Assembly (NCBI RefSeq): GCF_003945595.2
Contig: NW_024104421.1
Span: 1,860,001-1,924,000 of the forward strand
Reading direction: 5' to 3'
From: Pipra filicauda
Lineage: Eukaryota; Chordata; Aves; Passeriformes; Pipridae
DNA: 64,000 nt
The position numbers and the translations under genes were made by a program. Below are positions 1 through 11,124 of the stretch, one piece after another. The stretch's first letter is position 1. Each line of letters opens with the position of its first letter. The notes under the pieces are model-generated. The model searched no databases and was not told the origin of the DNA. It saw nothing but the letters and a program-made list of their open reading frames with translations.

Positions 1-714
1 AACATGAGACTGGTTTTCCACTATTGTGGAAAGCTCTACTTACATCAGTGGTGAACACTGATGTAAAAAAAAAAGGGGACATGTTTTCTGCTCTTGTGTT
101 ATCATCTCTTCATATTTTTTCCATATCTTACTTGATTCTTTCATATAATTTCTGCTTTTGATGTTCTGAAAGAAAATCTATTAATATTTATATCTTCTTC
201 AAGCTGCTACACAATTTCTTTTCTAGCTTATTTTTTGCTTTTATATTGGCTCTACCAGATGGGCCTCTTTTCTGCTTATTTAACTATATCTTCAGACTTT
301 CAGCATTGCCTATTTGCTGTTTATAACTTTTCTTACTTTGCTGATTAGTTATTTTTTTTAAGTGCTGTTTATTTGCACTCAGTCTCTAGGTAGTTTCTTT
401 ACAGCATCTTTATGCTGTCTGTCAAAGGTTGGCTTTTCAGCTTTTCCTTTCACACCTTGTTAATAAATTTCCTCATTTGTACATGGTTTATCTATTAGAA
501 ATTAGGTGGAGCAGTTGTGGATTTTGGGTGTTTGCTCTCCCTTCAAGAATACTACATTTGTTTTTTGAATGTCAGTCTCATTTCTGGTGTGTTATTCAAT
601 ATTCAAAACTACATGAGGGAAAATACTTGCAAAACATTAAGGTCACATGTTTCTTTAGAAGTATTTTTATATGTCAGTGTATAAAATAGACTTTCCCAAA
701 TATTTTCTTCACAG
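1..714 (+). other. C2CD5 intron (partial, 5' end outside window)
   Basis: The sequence is T-rich and AT-rich, with frequent TTTTCT runs. I see no exon, repeat family or RNA gene. Short ORFs here lack plausible splice borders and known similarity. Confidence 0.6.
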
Positions 715-776
715 GTTTTTACAGTTGCAACACGGAAATTATGCCTGGTATAAATAACTGGACACCGGAAATTCAA
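715..776 (+). CDS. C2CD5: C2CD5 coding exon (first in window)
   Basis: The 62 bp exon has a pyrimidine-rich acceptor (TTTTCTTCACAG) and the donor CAA|GTAAGG. The first two bases complete a codon begun in an upstream exon outside the window. The following 20 codons read FYSCNTEIMPGINNWTPEIQ and end in phase 0, which fits the next exon. The segment lies in the conserved C-terminal half of the protein, outside the C2 domain. It has no recognisable motif of its own, so the call rests on phase continuity and similarity to the family as remembered. Confidence 0.88.
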
Positions 777-1233
777 GTAAGGTTATTTATTCAAAGAAAA
801 TTGAAACTTTTTGCTAATTGTGTTGAAATATGCTCTAGTAATTTAAATATCTATTCGAGAGCACTACTTTTCAAAGATAAATTAAAAGGATACCCTTAGG
901 TTGAAAATAAAAGTAGTGTTTTGGTAAGAAAAACAGGGTATGAGAACCTGTTTTTTCAGGTTTTTTTCAGTGCTGTTGTTTAACAGAGAACCTAATACAA
1001 AAGTAATTACAGTAAATATGAACTTCAAGATTTTAGACTTCATTAAGATCTTGGCTAGATTTTGAAGCCTCTAAAACAGATTGTTGGCTATGTTACTTAG
1101 CACAAGGTACTGAGTATGATAACGTTATGCATTATTTTCCTTCTTTATGAATTTGTTTTGGTTTTAATATATTGGATAAAATATATTTCCTCATATTGGC
1201 AAAAAAAAAAATGTGTGCTTGTTTCTAATTCAG

Positions 1234-1332
1234 ATGTTCACAGCAGTAAGAGTATCCAGATTAAGCAACATTAATCCAACAAATCAAACACTTAATAAGA
1301 ACTTTAATGATCTCTGTGAGAATCTGTTGAAG
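1234..1332 (+). CDS. C2CD5: C2CD5 coding exon
   Basis: This is a 99 bp, phase 0-0 exon of 33 codons, from MFTAVRVSRLSNINPTNQ to NDLCENLLK. The acceptor is TTTCTAATTCAG and the donor is AAG|GTAAGA. The translation is nearly what I recall for human C2CD5 (SRLSxINPTNQTLNK). Because it is phase 0 at both ends, skipping would keep the frame, but nothing in the sequence suggests it is alternative. Confidence 0.93.
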
Positions 1333-1600
1333 GTAAGAATCTTATTTTAAATATTTTTAATTGTTCAAATGGAAGCAAAGTAAAATTATGCTATACTGAA
1401 TTATGCTATACATTTTTCATAATTACTTTTTGAAATTAGACTGCAGAGTGTCTGTAATTAGTTTGTAAGTTGCTCTAGAACTAAATTCAGCCTTTTTAGT
1501 ATATTAAGGATTTCCAAAGCTTTTTGAATTTTTTTTTTTTAAAGAGTCCTGGCATTCTGTCCTGACTTTTCACACATGTAATTCTTCAAGAAAAAATTAA

Positions 1601-1700
1601 TACAGAATCACAGAGGCAAATAGGTTGGAAAAGATCCCTGAGATTTGAGTCCAACCTTTGACCACACACCATGTCAACTAGACATATGATTACACAACTT
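1601..1700 (-). repeat. CR1 LINE 3' fragment
   Basis: It begins with AGAATCACAGAGGCAAATAG, then GGTTGGAAAAGATCCCTGAG and a GAGTCCAACC motif. This is the reverse complement of the CR1 3' end and is moderately diverged. It lies in the C2CD5 intron, antisense to the gene, and ends about 90 bp before the exon at 1790. Confidence 0.8.
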
Positions 1701-1789
1701 CTCCTATGAAAAGAGTTTTGATTCTTAATTTCTCTGCAATAAACCATAGATTTGTTTTTTGAGTAACACAAATATCTTGTCTTCAACAG

Positions 1790-1879
1790 AGCCTGTATTT
1801 TAAACTCCGATCTATGGTTCCCTGCTGTCTTTGCCATGTAAACTTCACAGTTGCTCTACCAGAGGATGAATTAGTTCAG
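1790..1879 (+). CDS. C2CD5: C2CD5 coding exon with CxxC-like cysteine cluster
   Basis: This 90 bp, phase 0-0 exon encodes 30 codons, with SLYFKLRSMVPCCLCHVNFT at the start and LPEDELVQ at the end. It contains three close cysteines (PCCLCH) that I remember as conserved in the family. The acceptor is GTCTTCAACAG and the donor is a consensus CAG|GTGAGT. A CR1 fragment ends roughly 90 bp upstream in the preceding intron. Confidence 0.93.
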
Positions 1880-2069
1880 GTGAGTGAACTGCTGCTTTTG
1901 ACTTTCAGCATGTAGGCATGGCAGTCTGGGCCTTTAATTGGTGTTTGCTGCTCAGAGTGAACTGGGCTATGATTTGATTTATTTGTATGTCTGGTGAATT
2001 TGGAAGTAAAACTCAACAGTTCATTCTTTTTCTTCACTGAACGTTATGTCCTTGAGTTCACCAGTTTTG

Positions 2070-2270
2070 GTCCCATCTCCCTGCTCAAGCAGAATCATCC
2101 CCGGAGCACATGGCACAGGATTGTGTCCAGACAGTTCTGAAATATCCCCAGTGAGGAAGACTCCACACCCTCTCTGGGCAGCCTGTTCTATTGCACAAGA
2201 GAGAAGTTCTTCCTCATGTTCAGGTGGAACTTCCTGTGCATCACTTTCTGCCTGTTGCTGTCATTGTAAT
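2070..2270 (-). repeat. CR1 LINE fragment
   Basis: It contains CACCCTCTCTGGGCAGCCTG and GTTCTTCCTCATGTTCAGGT, which are diagnostic of the antisense CR1 3' UTR region. The terminal repeat end is not clearly present, so this is an internal or eroded piece. An ORF from 2046 is only a passage through this repeat. Confidence 0.8.
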
Positions 2271-2694
2271 TGTCTCATTTTTTTTCCTTGCCATTTCAAG
2301 ATGATGTGTTGTATTTTCATTATTTTTAGACAAAATGGTTTGGTTTTTCTTAGAAGTATAGCATCATTCTTGTTCAGTGAAACACCATTTTCTCTTACAA
2401 ATACTATGATAATGAATTTCAGTGATATTTTTTAATGTCTGTTCACCAAGAAAAAGGAAAGAACTGATGAATAAATCCACAAATGTGGGACAAACACTGT
2501 CAGACATATGATCTAACAACAGACCTTACTATTACCTTTTAGGCTCTGCTGTTGAGGGTTTTAATGGGTATGCTCAGATGATTTTTTTTCCCCCCTGTAT
2601 TCTGTTTCTGTGCAAAAAGCTGCTTGTTTTCAAAATTATTTTTGCAGACTGCACAAGATATTAAGTTACCTAATAGGCTATTTTTGATTTGCAG

Positions 2695-2782
2695 ATTGCA
2701 GTCACAGCTGTTGCAATTACATATGACAAAAACCAAGCGTTACAAGCCAACAAAGCCCCTACAGAAAAGTCCCAACAAAGAG
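2695..2782 (+). CDS. C2CD5: C2CD5 coding exon
   Basis: This 88 bp exon starts in phase 0 and ends with one extra base (G). The translation begins IAVTAVAITYDKNQALQANK, close to the human VTVTAVAITFDKNQALQ as I recall it. The acceptor is GATTTGCAG and the donor is GAG|GTAAAT. The phase 1 exit defines the reading frame of the following exon group, which includes both symmetric alternative exons. Confidence 0.9.
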
Positions 2783-3809
2783 GTAAATATTGTGAGGCAT
2801 ATAAAGAAAAGAGATAGTATTTTTCTTTCTTTTTTTTCCCCCCAGTACTTAATGAGTCTGCATTTTAATTTCAGTTACATATAAGTAGTTTTACAGGGAG
2901 GTTCTTTCAAAACATAGAGGGTTTTTTAGAGTTCATGTATGTACCTCCAGCAGGATGACTTATCAACTATTAGATATTTGCTTTACTTACAGTAACACAA
3001 AGATAAAATTTGGTATTTCCTTATTCCATCTACCATATTTCTTGGATTAATTTTAACTAAAGAATCAGTGTAACATTTCCATTGTATTTTGAAACATGTG
3101 GTGTAAGTCATCAGAGAATATTTGTTCTTATAGGCACCAAATTTTGCCCTTACTTCAAGAAAGTAGAAAATAAATTATTCATAATACTTAAAGAAAAAAA
3201 CCTTCTGAAAACCCTTAAGCAGGTCAGTAATGGTTTTGGAGATCAGTGAAGCATATGGAATATGGAGGGAGTAGAAGAGACTACTATAATCTGCATATGT
3301 CATCTTGCTAATGAAGCACCATCTTATGCTAGAAATGTATATATGCAATCTGGAAATGGGAATTCAGACAAAATTTTAAAGATGCTAGATTCTGAGGAAT
3401 GGAATTAGGTAGTGGACAGAGCCATATGCTTCTAAAACATTAGTTATAGCTGACTTCTTCAGCATATTGTTTTCTTTCATGTGAAATAAATCCAAATGTT
3501 AATTTTTACTGTAATGTTTAGCTGACATATATCCAACTGCAGAATCAAAACTAAGATGCATGAATTGACTTGGTATTTTTTCCTAAAAATACTAAATCAA
3601 ATCCTGTTCAATGGAACACAGGTTCTGTTCAGTGTTGCAGCTGGATTTATTGTCAGACACCTAACTGTCCCTACAGAACTGCATAACTATTTGCATATGC
3701 TGAAAAAATCTGTTCCAGTCAGACCTGACTAAATTGAATCTGCTAATTATTAGTTGCAAATCTTATTTTGGGGGTTAATTATCAATTGGGAATATTTTCA
3801 TTGTTGAAG
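2783..3809 (+). other. C2CD5 intron, unique AT-rich sequence
   Basis: About 1 kb of AT-rich sequence lies between two clear exons. No repeat family, exon or RNA gene was recognised. Confidence 0.6.
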
Positions 3810-3896
3810 CATCTACAGATAATGAAGAACAGCTACAATTTCCATTGGAACTTTGCTCTGATCCGCTTGCTTCTCAACCATTCTCTCCAGCTAAAG
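3810..3896 (+). CDS. C2CD5: C2CD5 coding exon
   Basis: This 87 bp, phase 1-1 exon encodes 29 codons including STDNEEQLQFPLELCSDPLA, matching the human ASTDNEE..QFPLELCSD segment from memory. The acceptor (TTTCATTGTTGAAG) has a mixed rather than strong pyrimidine tract, and the donor is AAG|GTCAGT. It is the last exon before the block of two symmetric exons at 5670 and 6724. Confidence 0.9.
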
Positions 3897-5293
3897 GTCA
3901 GTTAAGTGGAGGAATGTTAAACTATTGTTTTTAATTGATTTTTGGGTTCTGATCTTTCATGATTGCTATGGCTTTAAAATAGCTGTACTTTCACATGCTT
4001 TAAATATTCTTTGCTACCTAAGCATAATGGGTATATTTACTTTTGAAGTCAAATTTTTTGACTCGAATAGGATGGGTTGGCTAATAATTCTATTGGGTTT
4101 TTTATAGATTTCCTGTAGCAGTTCTATCTTTCCACTTAGGGTATTGAAAATGCTACAAACCACTGGGTGTTTGCTGTCTTTTGACTTAGTTATAAATTAC
4201 CTAATAATTAGGCTTGCTGCATACTGCTTTGCTTCTGTAAATGGCCCATGGAAAGTACATCTGTCTTCTCTGCCTCCGATAATTAATGTGATTGTTTTCA
4301 TGGTGGGGAATACTTTATTTAGCAAGTACTGGTTGCATGCTGATTTTTTTTTTTTTTTTTAAGTGAAAGGAGCCTAAACTTGTATAGTTAATAATTTGTA
4401 CAGTGCAGCACACTTCAGCTGTTAAACAGCTGCTTTGTTTTACCTGAGATAGAGCAACATTTCAAGAACGGTTGTCACAGTTTTTTTTACAGCTGCATGA
4501 AAAATCAGGTGGTCATTCACTGAAATCAGCCATATTTACTTCCTTCTCCACTGTTGGATTGTCTACTCACCAAAATAGCTCCTAAAAGGAAATTTAGTAT
4601 CTGTGAATTACTGTAAATCTTTTTTTACTAAGATGTTCAAGAGCTCCTTTTCTTTGCCCATTACATCAGTTGTATAAAGAAAGGTACCTGTCACATTTAC
4701 ATGTACTTTCAGAGGTCATATTAATTTCAGCAATAATATTCTCGTTGCTTTGCAATTTTTTTAAGGCATTTGCATGGGCTTAGCTTTTAATTGGTCACAT
4801 TGTGATACTGTTGACCTTTTATTTTCAAAAAGAGGAGCTATCCAGAAATATCCAGACACTGGAGAGTATCTGTCCCTGTTAGTGAACTGTGTTACCTGTG
4901 TACTGGGCACTGACCAGTGGAGGGCAGCCTGTTTCCATGTATCCCTTTTCCTGATGTTCTTCACATTCCATATCGTGCTGTACACAGCCTTAGAGCTTTT
5001 CAGCTGGATAACTATTCCATCTGTCATTTCTTCACATCTAGAGTCGAGCTTTCATTATAGTTACATTTACTTAGCAGCTTATTTAATATATTGCTACTTT
5101 TCTGTGGGATTGTTATTTTAGAAATATTTGTGTACAACCTTATACAATAATGAATTTTAATAAATAATCATATTAAAATTACAAGATAGATTTGGTAAAG
5201 TTAATTGTTTATAGTAATTCTGTCCCTATCAAAGCACATAGGATACTATATAGACGGGGTGGTTTTTTATTTTGTACTGTAATTTTTTTTATA
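3897..5293 (+). other. C2CD5 intron, unique AT-rich sequence
   Basis: This is intronic DNA before the CR1 copy at 5294. The ORFs at about 4761-5121 overlap on both strands and have no supporting splice sites or similarity. Confidence 0.6.
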
Positions 5294-5600
5294 AGAATCA
5301 CAGAATTGTTTGGGTTGGAAGGGACCTTAAGGCTCATCCAGTTCCAACCCCCTGCCATGGGCAGGGACACCTTTCACTAGACCAGGTTGCTCAGAGCCTC
5401 ATCTAACCTGGGCTTGAACACTTCCAGGGATGGGGCAACCACAACTTCTCTGGGCAACCTGTACCAGTGTCTCACTGCTCTCACAGGAAAGATTTTTTCC
5501 TAATATCTAATCTAAACCTACTCTATTCCAGTTTGAAGCCATTTGCCCTTGTCCTGTCATTGCATGCCCTTGTAAATAGTCTCTCTCTATCTTTCTTGAA
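5294..5600 (-). repeat. CR1 LINE 3' fragment next to cassette exon
   Basis: It starts with AGAATCACAGAATTGTTTGG and continues through GGTTGGAAGGGACCTTAAGG, GGGATGGGGCAACCACAACT and TTGTCCTGTC. It is a well-preserved antisense CR1 3' end of about 300 bp, fading near 5600. It lies just upstream of the 51 bp cassette exon of C2CD5. Confidence 0.92.
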
Positions 5601-5669
5601 AGCTGCTGTCCTGTACTGTGTGACTCTGCTTAATATATTCTCTGAATGGACTTAATTTTGTCTTATTAG

Positions 5670-5720
5670 AAACCTTGGAGGGTGCAAGCTCCCACACAGG
5701 TATTCCTGCTGCTCAGAGAG
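5670..5720 (+). CDS. C2CD5: C2CD5 probable cassette exon (17 codons)
   Basis: This 51 bp, phase 1-1 exon inserts 17 residues (TLEGASSHTGIPAAQR, with split codons at each end). The acceptor is TTGTCTTATTAG and the donor is a consensus GAG|GTGAGT. An internal CAG|GTATTC at 5699/5700 could serve as a weaker in-frame donor, shortening the exon to 30 bp. I believe mammalian C2CD5 isoforms carry a similar GASSxTGIPAAQR insert. The residues are small and polar, so a disordered linker is likely. Alternative use is inferred from the frame symmetry. It is not shown directly. Confidence 0.72.
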
Positions 5721-6723
5721 GTGAGTTTACTTTATTTAGCTGTATGCCAGCACGGAAAGAGCATTCTTGGGATATTGGTATACTCTTTTTGGATGTGTCT
5801 TAATCCAGGAAGCGTTTACTAGTTAACTGAGAATGCATGCTCTGGTGTGGCTTAATGATATCGTAATATTTTGATGTGTTTTTTAATGACAAAAGTCAGA
5901 TTTGTTAATAATAAGTGTCCCTCTGTCAGATATATTGAATACCACTTTATCTGACAGAAAATGATTTCCCTGAAAGAGCTGTTTTGCTTGTCTTAATTTG
6001 AAGTTAGCATGTGTTCCTTCCGTTTCTTCAGGGTAATGAAGAAACGGTGTTTGCAAACCCTTTTTTTTTTTTAAAGATATGCAAACACTCCTGCAACTAA
6101 TACCAAAAAGTCATAGCAGAAACAACTCTTACTTCTTATTGTAATGATAATGGGAGGGGGTGTTGGAGGGAGGATGTTGGGGCAAGAAGACAGCGTTTTG
6201 TAAGAATTCATTTGTGTTTAAAACCGAGGTGTTGTTTCAGCTTGTGACTCTTATCCTCATCACCAAAGCTTTTTTTTCAGTCTGTAGGTTAGTTATTGAT
6301 AAAGACAGTTGGGAAGTTTAAATTATGACCAGCAGCTCTTTGTGAGGAAAAGAACAGCAATGAAAATTGAAATTAAAAAAGGCTTAAAATAAAGTTAAAG
6401 AAGCCAGAACTTAATACCTAAACTGAGATTAAAAAAAACCTAATCTAACATAAGTCGTTAATGACTGTATTTGCATGTTTTTTCAGTGATGAAGTCCCAG
6501 TCAGGCAGTTGGTTCAGAGCTGGGACATCACCAGAAATCGGTATACTGGTTTGGACAAGTCCAAACCTCTACTGTAACTTTTCCTTTAAACAGACCTGAA
6601 AAGGGATGGTTGTTCTCTCTCAGTAATTGCTTCCTCAAAAGGAGCATTGAGATGAGCAAGAGACATCATCCATATTTTTTTTCTGTTTTTTTTTTTCTTT
6701 TGTTTTTCTGTCTGTGTTTTCAG

Positions 6724-6825
6724 CAACGTCAGTTGATTACAGTTCCTTTGCAGACAGATGCAACAACTGGATAGAGCTCATTAAACTGAAAGCTCAGACC
6801 ATAAGGCGCGGATCAATTAAGACAA
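6724..6825 (+). CDS. C2CD5: C2CD5 probable cassette exon (34 codons)
   Basis: This 102 bp, phase 1-1 exon contains TSVDYSSFADRC and WIELIKLKAQTIRRGSIKT, which I recognise from C2CD5 isoforms. The acceptor is excellent (CTGTGTTTTCAG). The donor, CAA|GTAGGC, is weak, which is typical of a regulated exon. The phase works only with this donor: the terminal A joins CT of the next exon to make Thr. The basic RRGSIKT tail resembles an R-R-x-S kinase target (basophilic kinase consensus), which is an inference only. The frame stays open past the donor to a stop at 6969-6971. Confidence 0.82.
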
Positions 6826-7663
6826 GTAGGCGGCTGTTTCTACCACGTTATGATAATCTGAGACATATCTCTGATTTCCCAGTGGTGACTAGTGGAGTTC
6901 CCTGCCCAGCAGTAGCATTGCAGATCGCGTGTAGAATGAATTCTGAGTGTGAAAACTGCCGACATTGTTGACGTCTCTGTAAGCTCCCGTAGGGTTTATG
7001 AACCAGTAGCATAAAAAGCCAAATCTAGCATTTCTGTTCACTTAGTTAAAATTAGCTCTCGATAAATGTGTACGCCTACTAATTGTGTAACATACACTGC
7101 ATGGATGTAGGTGTATGTATGGTCTTGGAAAATTTGGGGTGAGAAACAGGAAGCAATCACCAAGGTGACAGTCAAGGCAATGGTCACTAAATTAGCAAGT
7201 GGTGAGTTGTTTTTTAGTAGTTCTTTGGCCACAGGTCTGACTATCTTGCTTAAATTAGCAGAGATTAATACCTGTTTTAATGGAAAATGCTGCACTGGGG
7301 AAACACAACAACTTTCACACTTCCTGTAATTTGTTCCTCCAGCAGAATACGTATTTCAAAATGTTGGCACTTTTTTCTTTACCTTCACTTTATAACTGAT
7401 TGTTGTACGTGCAGCTGCTCGCCTCAATGTTTTCCTTTGCAGGAATGCCACTCTCCCAAATAAATGCCATTTCAGCTTTTTGTCTCCTTTTGCATGCTTT
7501 GCATGATGATTTTCCTTTCTCACGTGGTATGGCTGAGCATCACAGGCAGCTGAATGTTGTCACCAAGCTATTTGGAAACCATAAAGAAGAGTTTTTTGTG
7601 TTTTGGGCAGCGGTGGTCGATCCTGATAGTTACTTTCTCCTGTTTTTTTCCCCATCTTTTCAG

Positions 7664-7854
7664 CTGCTTCACTTGATAAAGCAAGTCCACTGGCTGAGGG
7701 ATACTTACGGCACCGTTCTGTTCCGTCGTGCACCAATTCCACCGTCTCAGTTGTTAAGATGACACCTCTTTCTTTTCTACCTGGGGCTAAAATAACCAAA
7801 TACCTTGGGATAATCAACATGTTTTTTATACGAGAAACCACTTCTTTGCGTGAG
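7664..7854 (+). CDS. C2CD5: C2CD5 coding exon
   Basis: This 191 bp exon enters with two bases completing a split codon and runs 63 codons to phase 0. It contains SVPSCTNSTVSVVKMTPLSF and KITKYLGIINMFFIRETTSL, near-identical to the remembered human segment. It also contains an N-S-T tripeptide, though the protein is cytosolic so glycosylation is not expected. The acceptor is CATCTTTTCAG and the donor is GAG|GTGAGC. It accepts any of the preceding phase 1 exons (3810, 5670 or 6724), so all cassette combinations stay in frame. Confidence 0.95.
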
Positions 7855-10565
7855 GTGAGCTGTGTGCCCAGGGATTAGCATTTTTTTGTTAATTGTAATA
7901 ATCGAAGTGAAGAGTTTTGAGTTGGAGTATGGCACAGCCAGGGAGCAGGATTTGTGTCACTTGAGGGCACGTGCTGAGTGGGGAGTAAGTTCCATTGCAC
8001 TGTTCTTGTTGGAGAACACACAGAGCTGCTTCATGTTTGGCAACGTTAGGAAAGGGTTACTAACCATTGCCATTGCTGTTCAGTTGGATATAATACTAAA
8101 CCAATGAGTTCCTAGACAGAACTGTATGGAAAAAATGGATCTTTTGACCAAAGTGATAGTTGGGATCATTTGAACCCAAACCAGAGATTAAGTTAAATGC
8201 TAAAAGAAATAAATTCATAGAATCACAGAATGGCCTGGGTTGGAAGGGACCTTAAAGATCATCTAGTTCCAAACCCCTACCACCAGACCAAATCATCCAT
8301 TCTTCTCTCTTTTAGCAAGCTCAATGATTAACTTTCACAGCGTACTTGGATTTTAAAATTCTTTGGTTAACACAAGGTTACTCATGTTGTAGGTAACTGT
8401 TGTGCTGATTTTTACCATTGCACTCCATGCATTCTCTGTAAAAAACCTCTGTGTGATGAATGTCAAAAAGTATGCCATGGAGTCTATAACCACACAACCA
8501 GGTTACAGGTGTAGCCAGTGATACTCAAACAGTGATCTCCAGTCTGGGTCTGGAAAACAAATAATCCTCTGAGGATGCCAAAATGCAAGCCATGTTCCTT
8601 ATCATTTTCATGTCCTTTGGGGGAAGTAGCTGCATCTTTCTGCTTTTGGCCACAAGTACCTCTTGCCTGGTTTGTCAGTGCTGAAGGGAGTGCTGTTTCT
8701 TAATGATTACACATGGATAAAATCAGAGAGCAGATGCTAATAAAGCTGATCAGCCTTCATGAGAAGGAGCTGTGAGCTCTCTAGAGAAATTTTGGTCAGA
8801 CAAACTTTTGTTTGGATTTTGCAAGTTACGGCCCCTTTTAACTTGGGAAATGTATGTGTGAAAAGGACAGTATTTTCAAAAGGTTGTATGGTCAGAGCAG
8901 GGAAATGGTTATGTGACGTTTCTATATGAAGTGCAGCTTCTGTAGATACAAGTTCAGTAGCTGATAAGCAGCTTTGGTAACTGTGATACCAGATCCCAAC
9001 ACAGATGGGTTGCTCAAGAATTTGATTCAGCTCCTCCATGAAGTTGGGACAGTTGTACAGTCTCTGGGATACTGTCAGTGTGCTGTTTCCAGCACCCAGG
9101 GCAGCTCATTTAAATTGCTTCAGCTACACAGGCTGTGGTACAAACTATTCGTAACACTGGTTGCACAGTATTGCCCTGAGGCTGTAACAGAGTCAGAACA
9201 GAGCACTTGTTATATCCAACTCCAGCAATGTGTTTCAGGTTCCACAGGAAGGTAATTAGCAGCATTTCTGTTGTTATTGCTTACAGAATATTGAGGCCCT
9301 GTGAATGCTTTCATAGGCTGAAATGTGTACCAGAATCAAAAATGAATGATAATTTAAAGTCTGATTGATCCAATAATTTTAGGTTTTGCTGTTTACAGGT
9401 GGGTATTTTTAATCTTTTTGTTACTTGCTGTCATTAAACTTTGTATTAGGCTCGTAATGTATTTTTTACCCTATCGGTCGCTGTAACTGTTAAAAAATTA
9501 GAAAAAATCAAAATTTCATGAGAACGATAAACTTGCATTGAATTTTGATTTTTGTCTGCAGTTGACTTCATTCCTGCTTTATGCTAGGATTGATAAAGTT
9601 ATACTTGCCCTTTTGCTTATAAATGTTCATCCAGAATATGTTTTTTTAATGTCTTTATGAATCTGTTCAAGGTAGATTATACTTCTTCCAGTAGATATGA
9701 GTACAGCCCATATAAGTTCAGCTTAGTTCAATCTCCTCTTCTGCCTGCCTCTTTCATTTTCACCAGAGACACACACACACATGTGGGAAGTCTTGGTGGT
9801 CTTGCCTTTCATTTTGAAATTTTACAGATATTTTGAACCAATAGTGAGCTCTGTTTGATCAGTTCATTTTCGTAATTTTTTTTTCTGTGGATTTTTATTT
9901 TTTTGGTTGGTTACCTGGTTGGTGTATGTCTTTCCTAACTGTGTAGTTGTTCACATTCTTTCATAAGGGTTATCTAGGAAAGTCCATACTTTGTTGTTTT
10001 TCTTCTCCTTTCACTTTAAATTTTCTTTCATTTTAAATTATTCAACTTGGCACCAAAGAAGTAAAAATTCCCCACAAGCACCATCAAGTCAAAAAAATTA
10101 ATGAAATGGGATGGCTAGAAGTTCCTTTGGGCTTCAAGGAGGAAAATAAAATAAATAAATAGCTTGAATAGCTCAAGTCTCTGCTCTGTCCCTTGCTTAC
10201 TTTTTATTTTGAAGGATCATTTCTTTACTGAGTGTTGAGAACTAATGACAGTCATTAACATACATGAAGTTGGAGTGATCAGAGGTAATGGCCACTCCTT
10301 ACTGGTAATTTCCAGTAAGTCTAAATCTTTTTAATCCTCAGTATGAATTATTCTTTATTTGATTTCCAGTTATCAAAAAAAAAAAAAAGGCAGTATCCTT
10401 CCTGATGAAAGAATAAAGTTGTTATTGAACTGTCATTGGAATGTTAAATGTTCCTGCAGAGGTGTAGGAATGTCTGAAAAGCATGAGTATATGTAATATA
10501 CTGACTGCAGAGAATGAGTCACAAATGAATAACCTACTTGTCATGCTTTTCCTCAGACAGTAAGT
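7855..10565 (+). other. C2CD5 intron, largely unique
   Basis: About 2.7 kb of intron, AT-rich, with one short CR1 3' end at 8215. The region around 8737-9255 has ORFs on both strands but no supporting features. Confidence 0.6.
8215..8292 (-). repeat. CR1 LINE extreme 3' end (short)
   Basis: A fragment of about 80 bp begins TCATAGAATCACAGAATGGC and continues GGTTGGAAGGGACCTTAAAG. This is the near-consensus avian CR1 3' terminus in antisense, and the element is heavily 5'-truncated. Confidence 0.9.
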
Positions 10566-10822
10566 TCATAGAATCACAGAATGGTTTGGATTTGGTTGGA
10601 TACTAAAGATCATTTAGTTTCAACCCCCTGGCCTGGGCAGGGAGACCTTCCACTAGACCAGGTTTCTCAAAGCCACATCCAACCAGGGATGGGGCACCCA
10701 CACCTTCTCTGGGATGAATTTCTTCCTAATATCTGATCTACTCTTTGTCAGAGTGTGAAGCTATTCCCCCTTGTCCTGTCACTCCAGGCTCTTTTAAATA
10801 GTTCTCTCCATCTGATCTTTAA
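10566..10822 (-). repeat. CR1 LINE 3' fragment
   Basis: It starts TCATAGAATCACAGAATGGT and continues through AGACCTTCCACTAGACCAGG, GATGGGGCACCCACACCTTC and CTTGTCCTGTCACTCCAGGC. It is an antisense CR1 copy in the C2CD5 intron, ending about 155 bp before the exon at 10978. Confidence 0.92.
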
Positions 10823-10977
10823 CTGTGACCAGCTAAACAGTGAATAGCTTTTAACTTCTCTGCAATACACCATTTAGGATGCACTGAAATATTCAGCTTA
10901 TAAATATTTAAGAAAAGTATTCAGCATCTTGTATCTAGACCTAACATAACATGTAATATATTTTTTTTCCATTTTAG

Positions 10978-11124
10978 GAGGGTGGTGTCAGTGGTTTTCT
11001 CCATGCTTTTATTGCTGAAGTGTTTGCAATGGTGAGAGCTCACGTTGCAGCTCTAGGGGGGAATGCAGTTGTCTCCTACATAATGAAGCAGTGTGTTTTC
11101 ATGGAGAATCCAAACAAAAATCAG
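10978..11124 (+). CDS. C2CD5: C2CD5 coding exon
   Basis: This 147 bp, phase 0-0 exon of 49 codons includes SGFLHAFIAEVFAMVRAHVA and NAVVSYIMKQCVFMENPNKN. This is the most conserved C-terminal block of the family, with a likely amphipathic helix followed by a beta-strand-like run. The acceptor is TTCCATTTTAG and the donor is CAG|GTAAAT. A CR1 copy lies about 160 bp upstream in the preceding intron. Confidence 0.96.
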
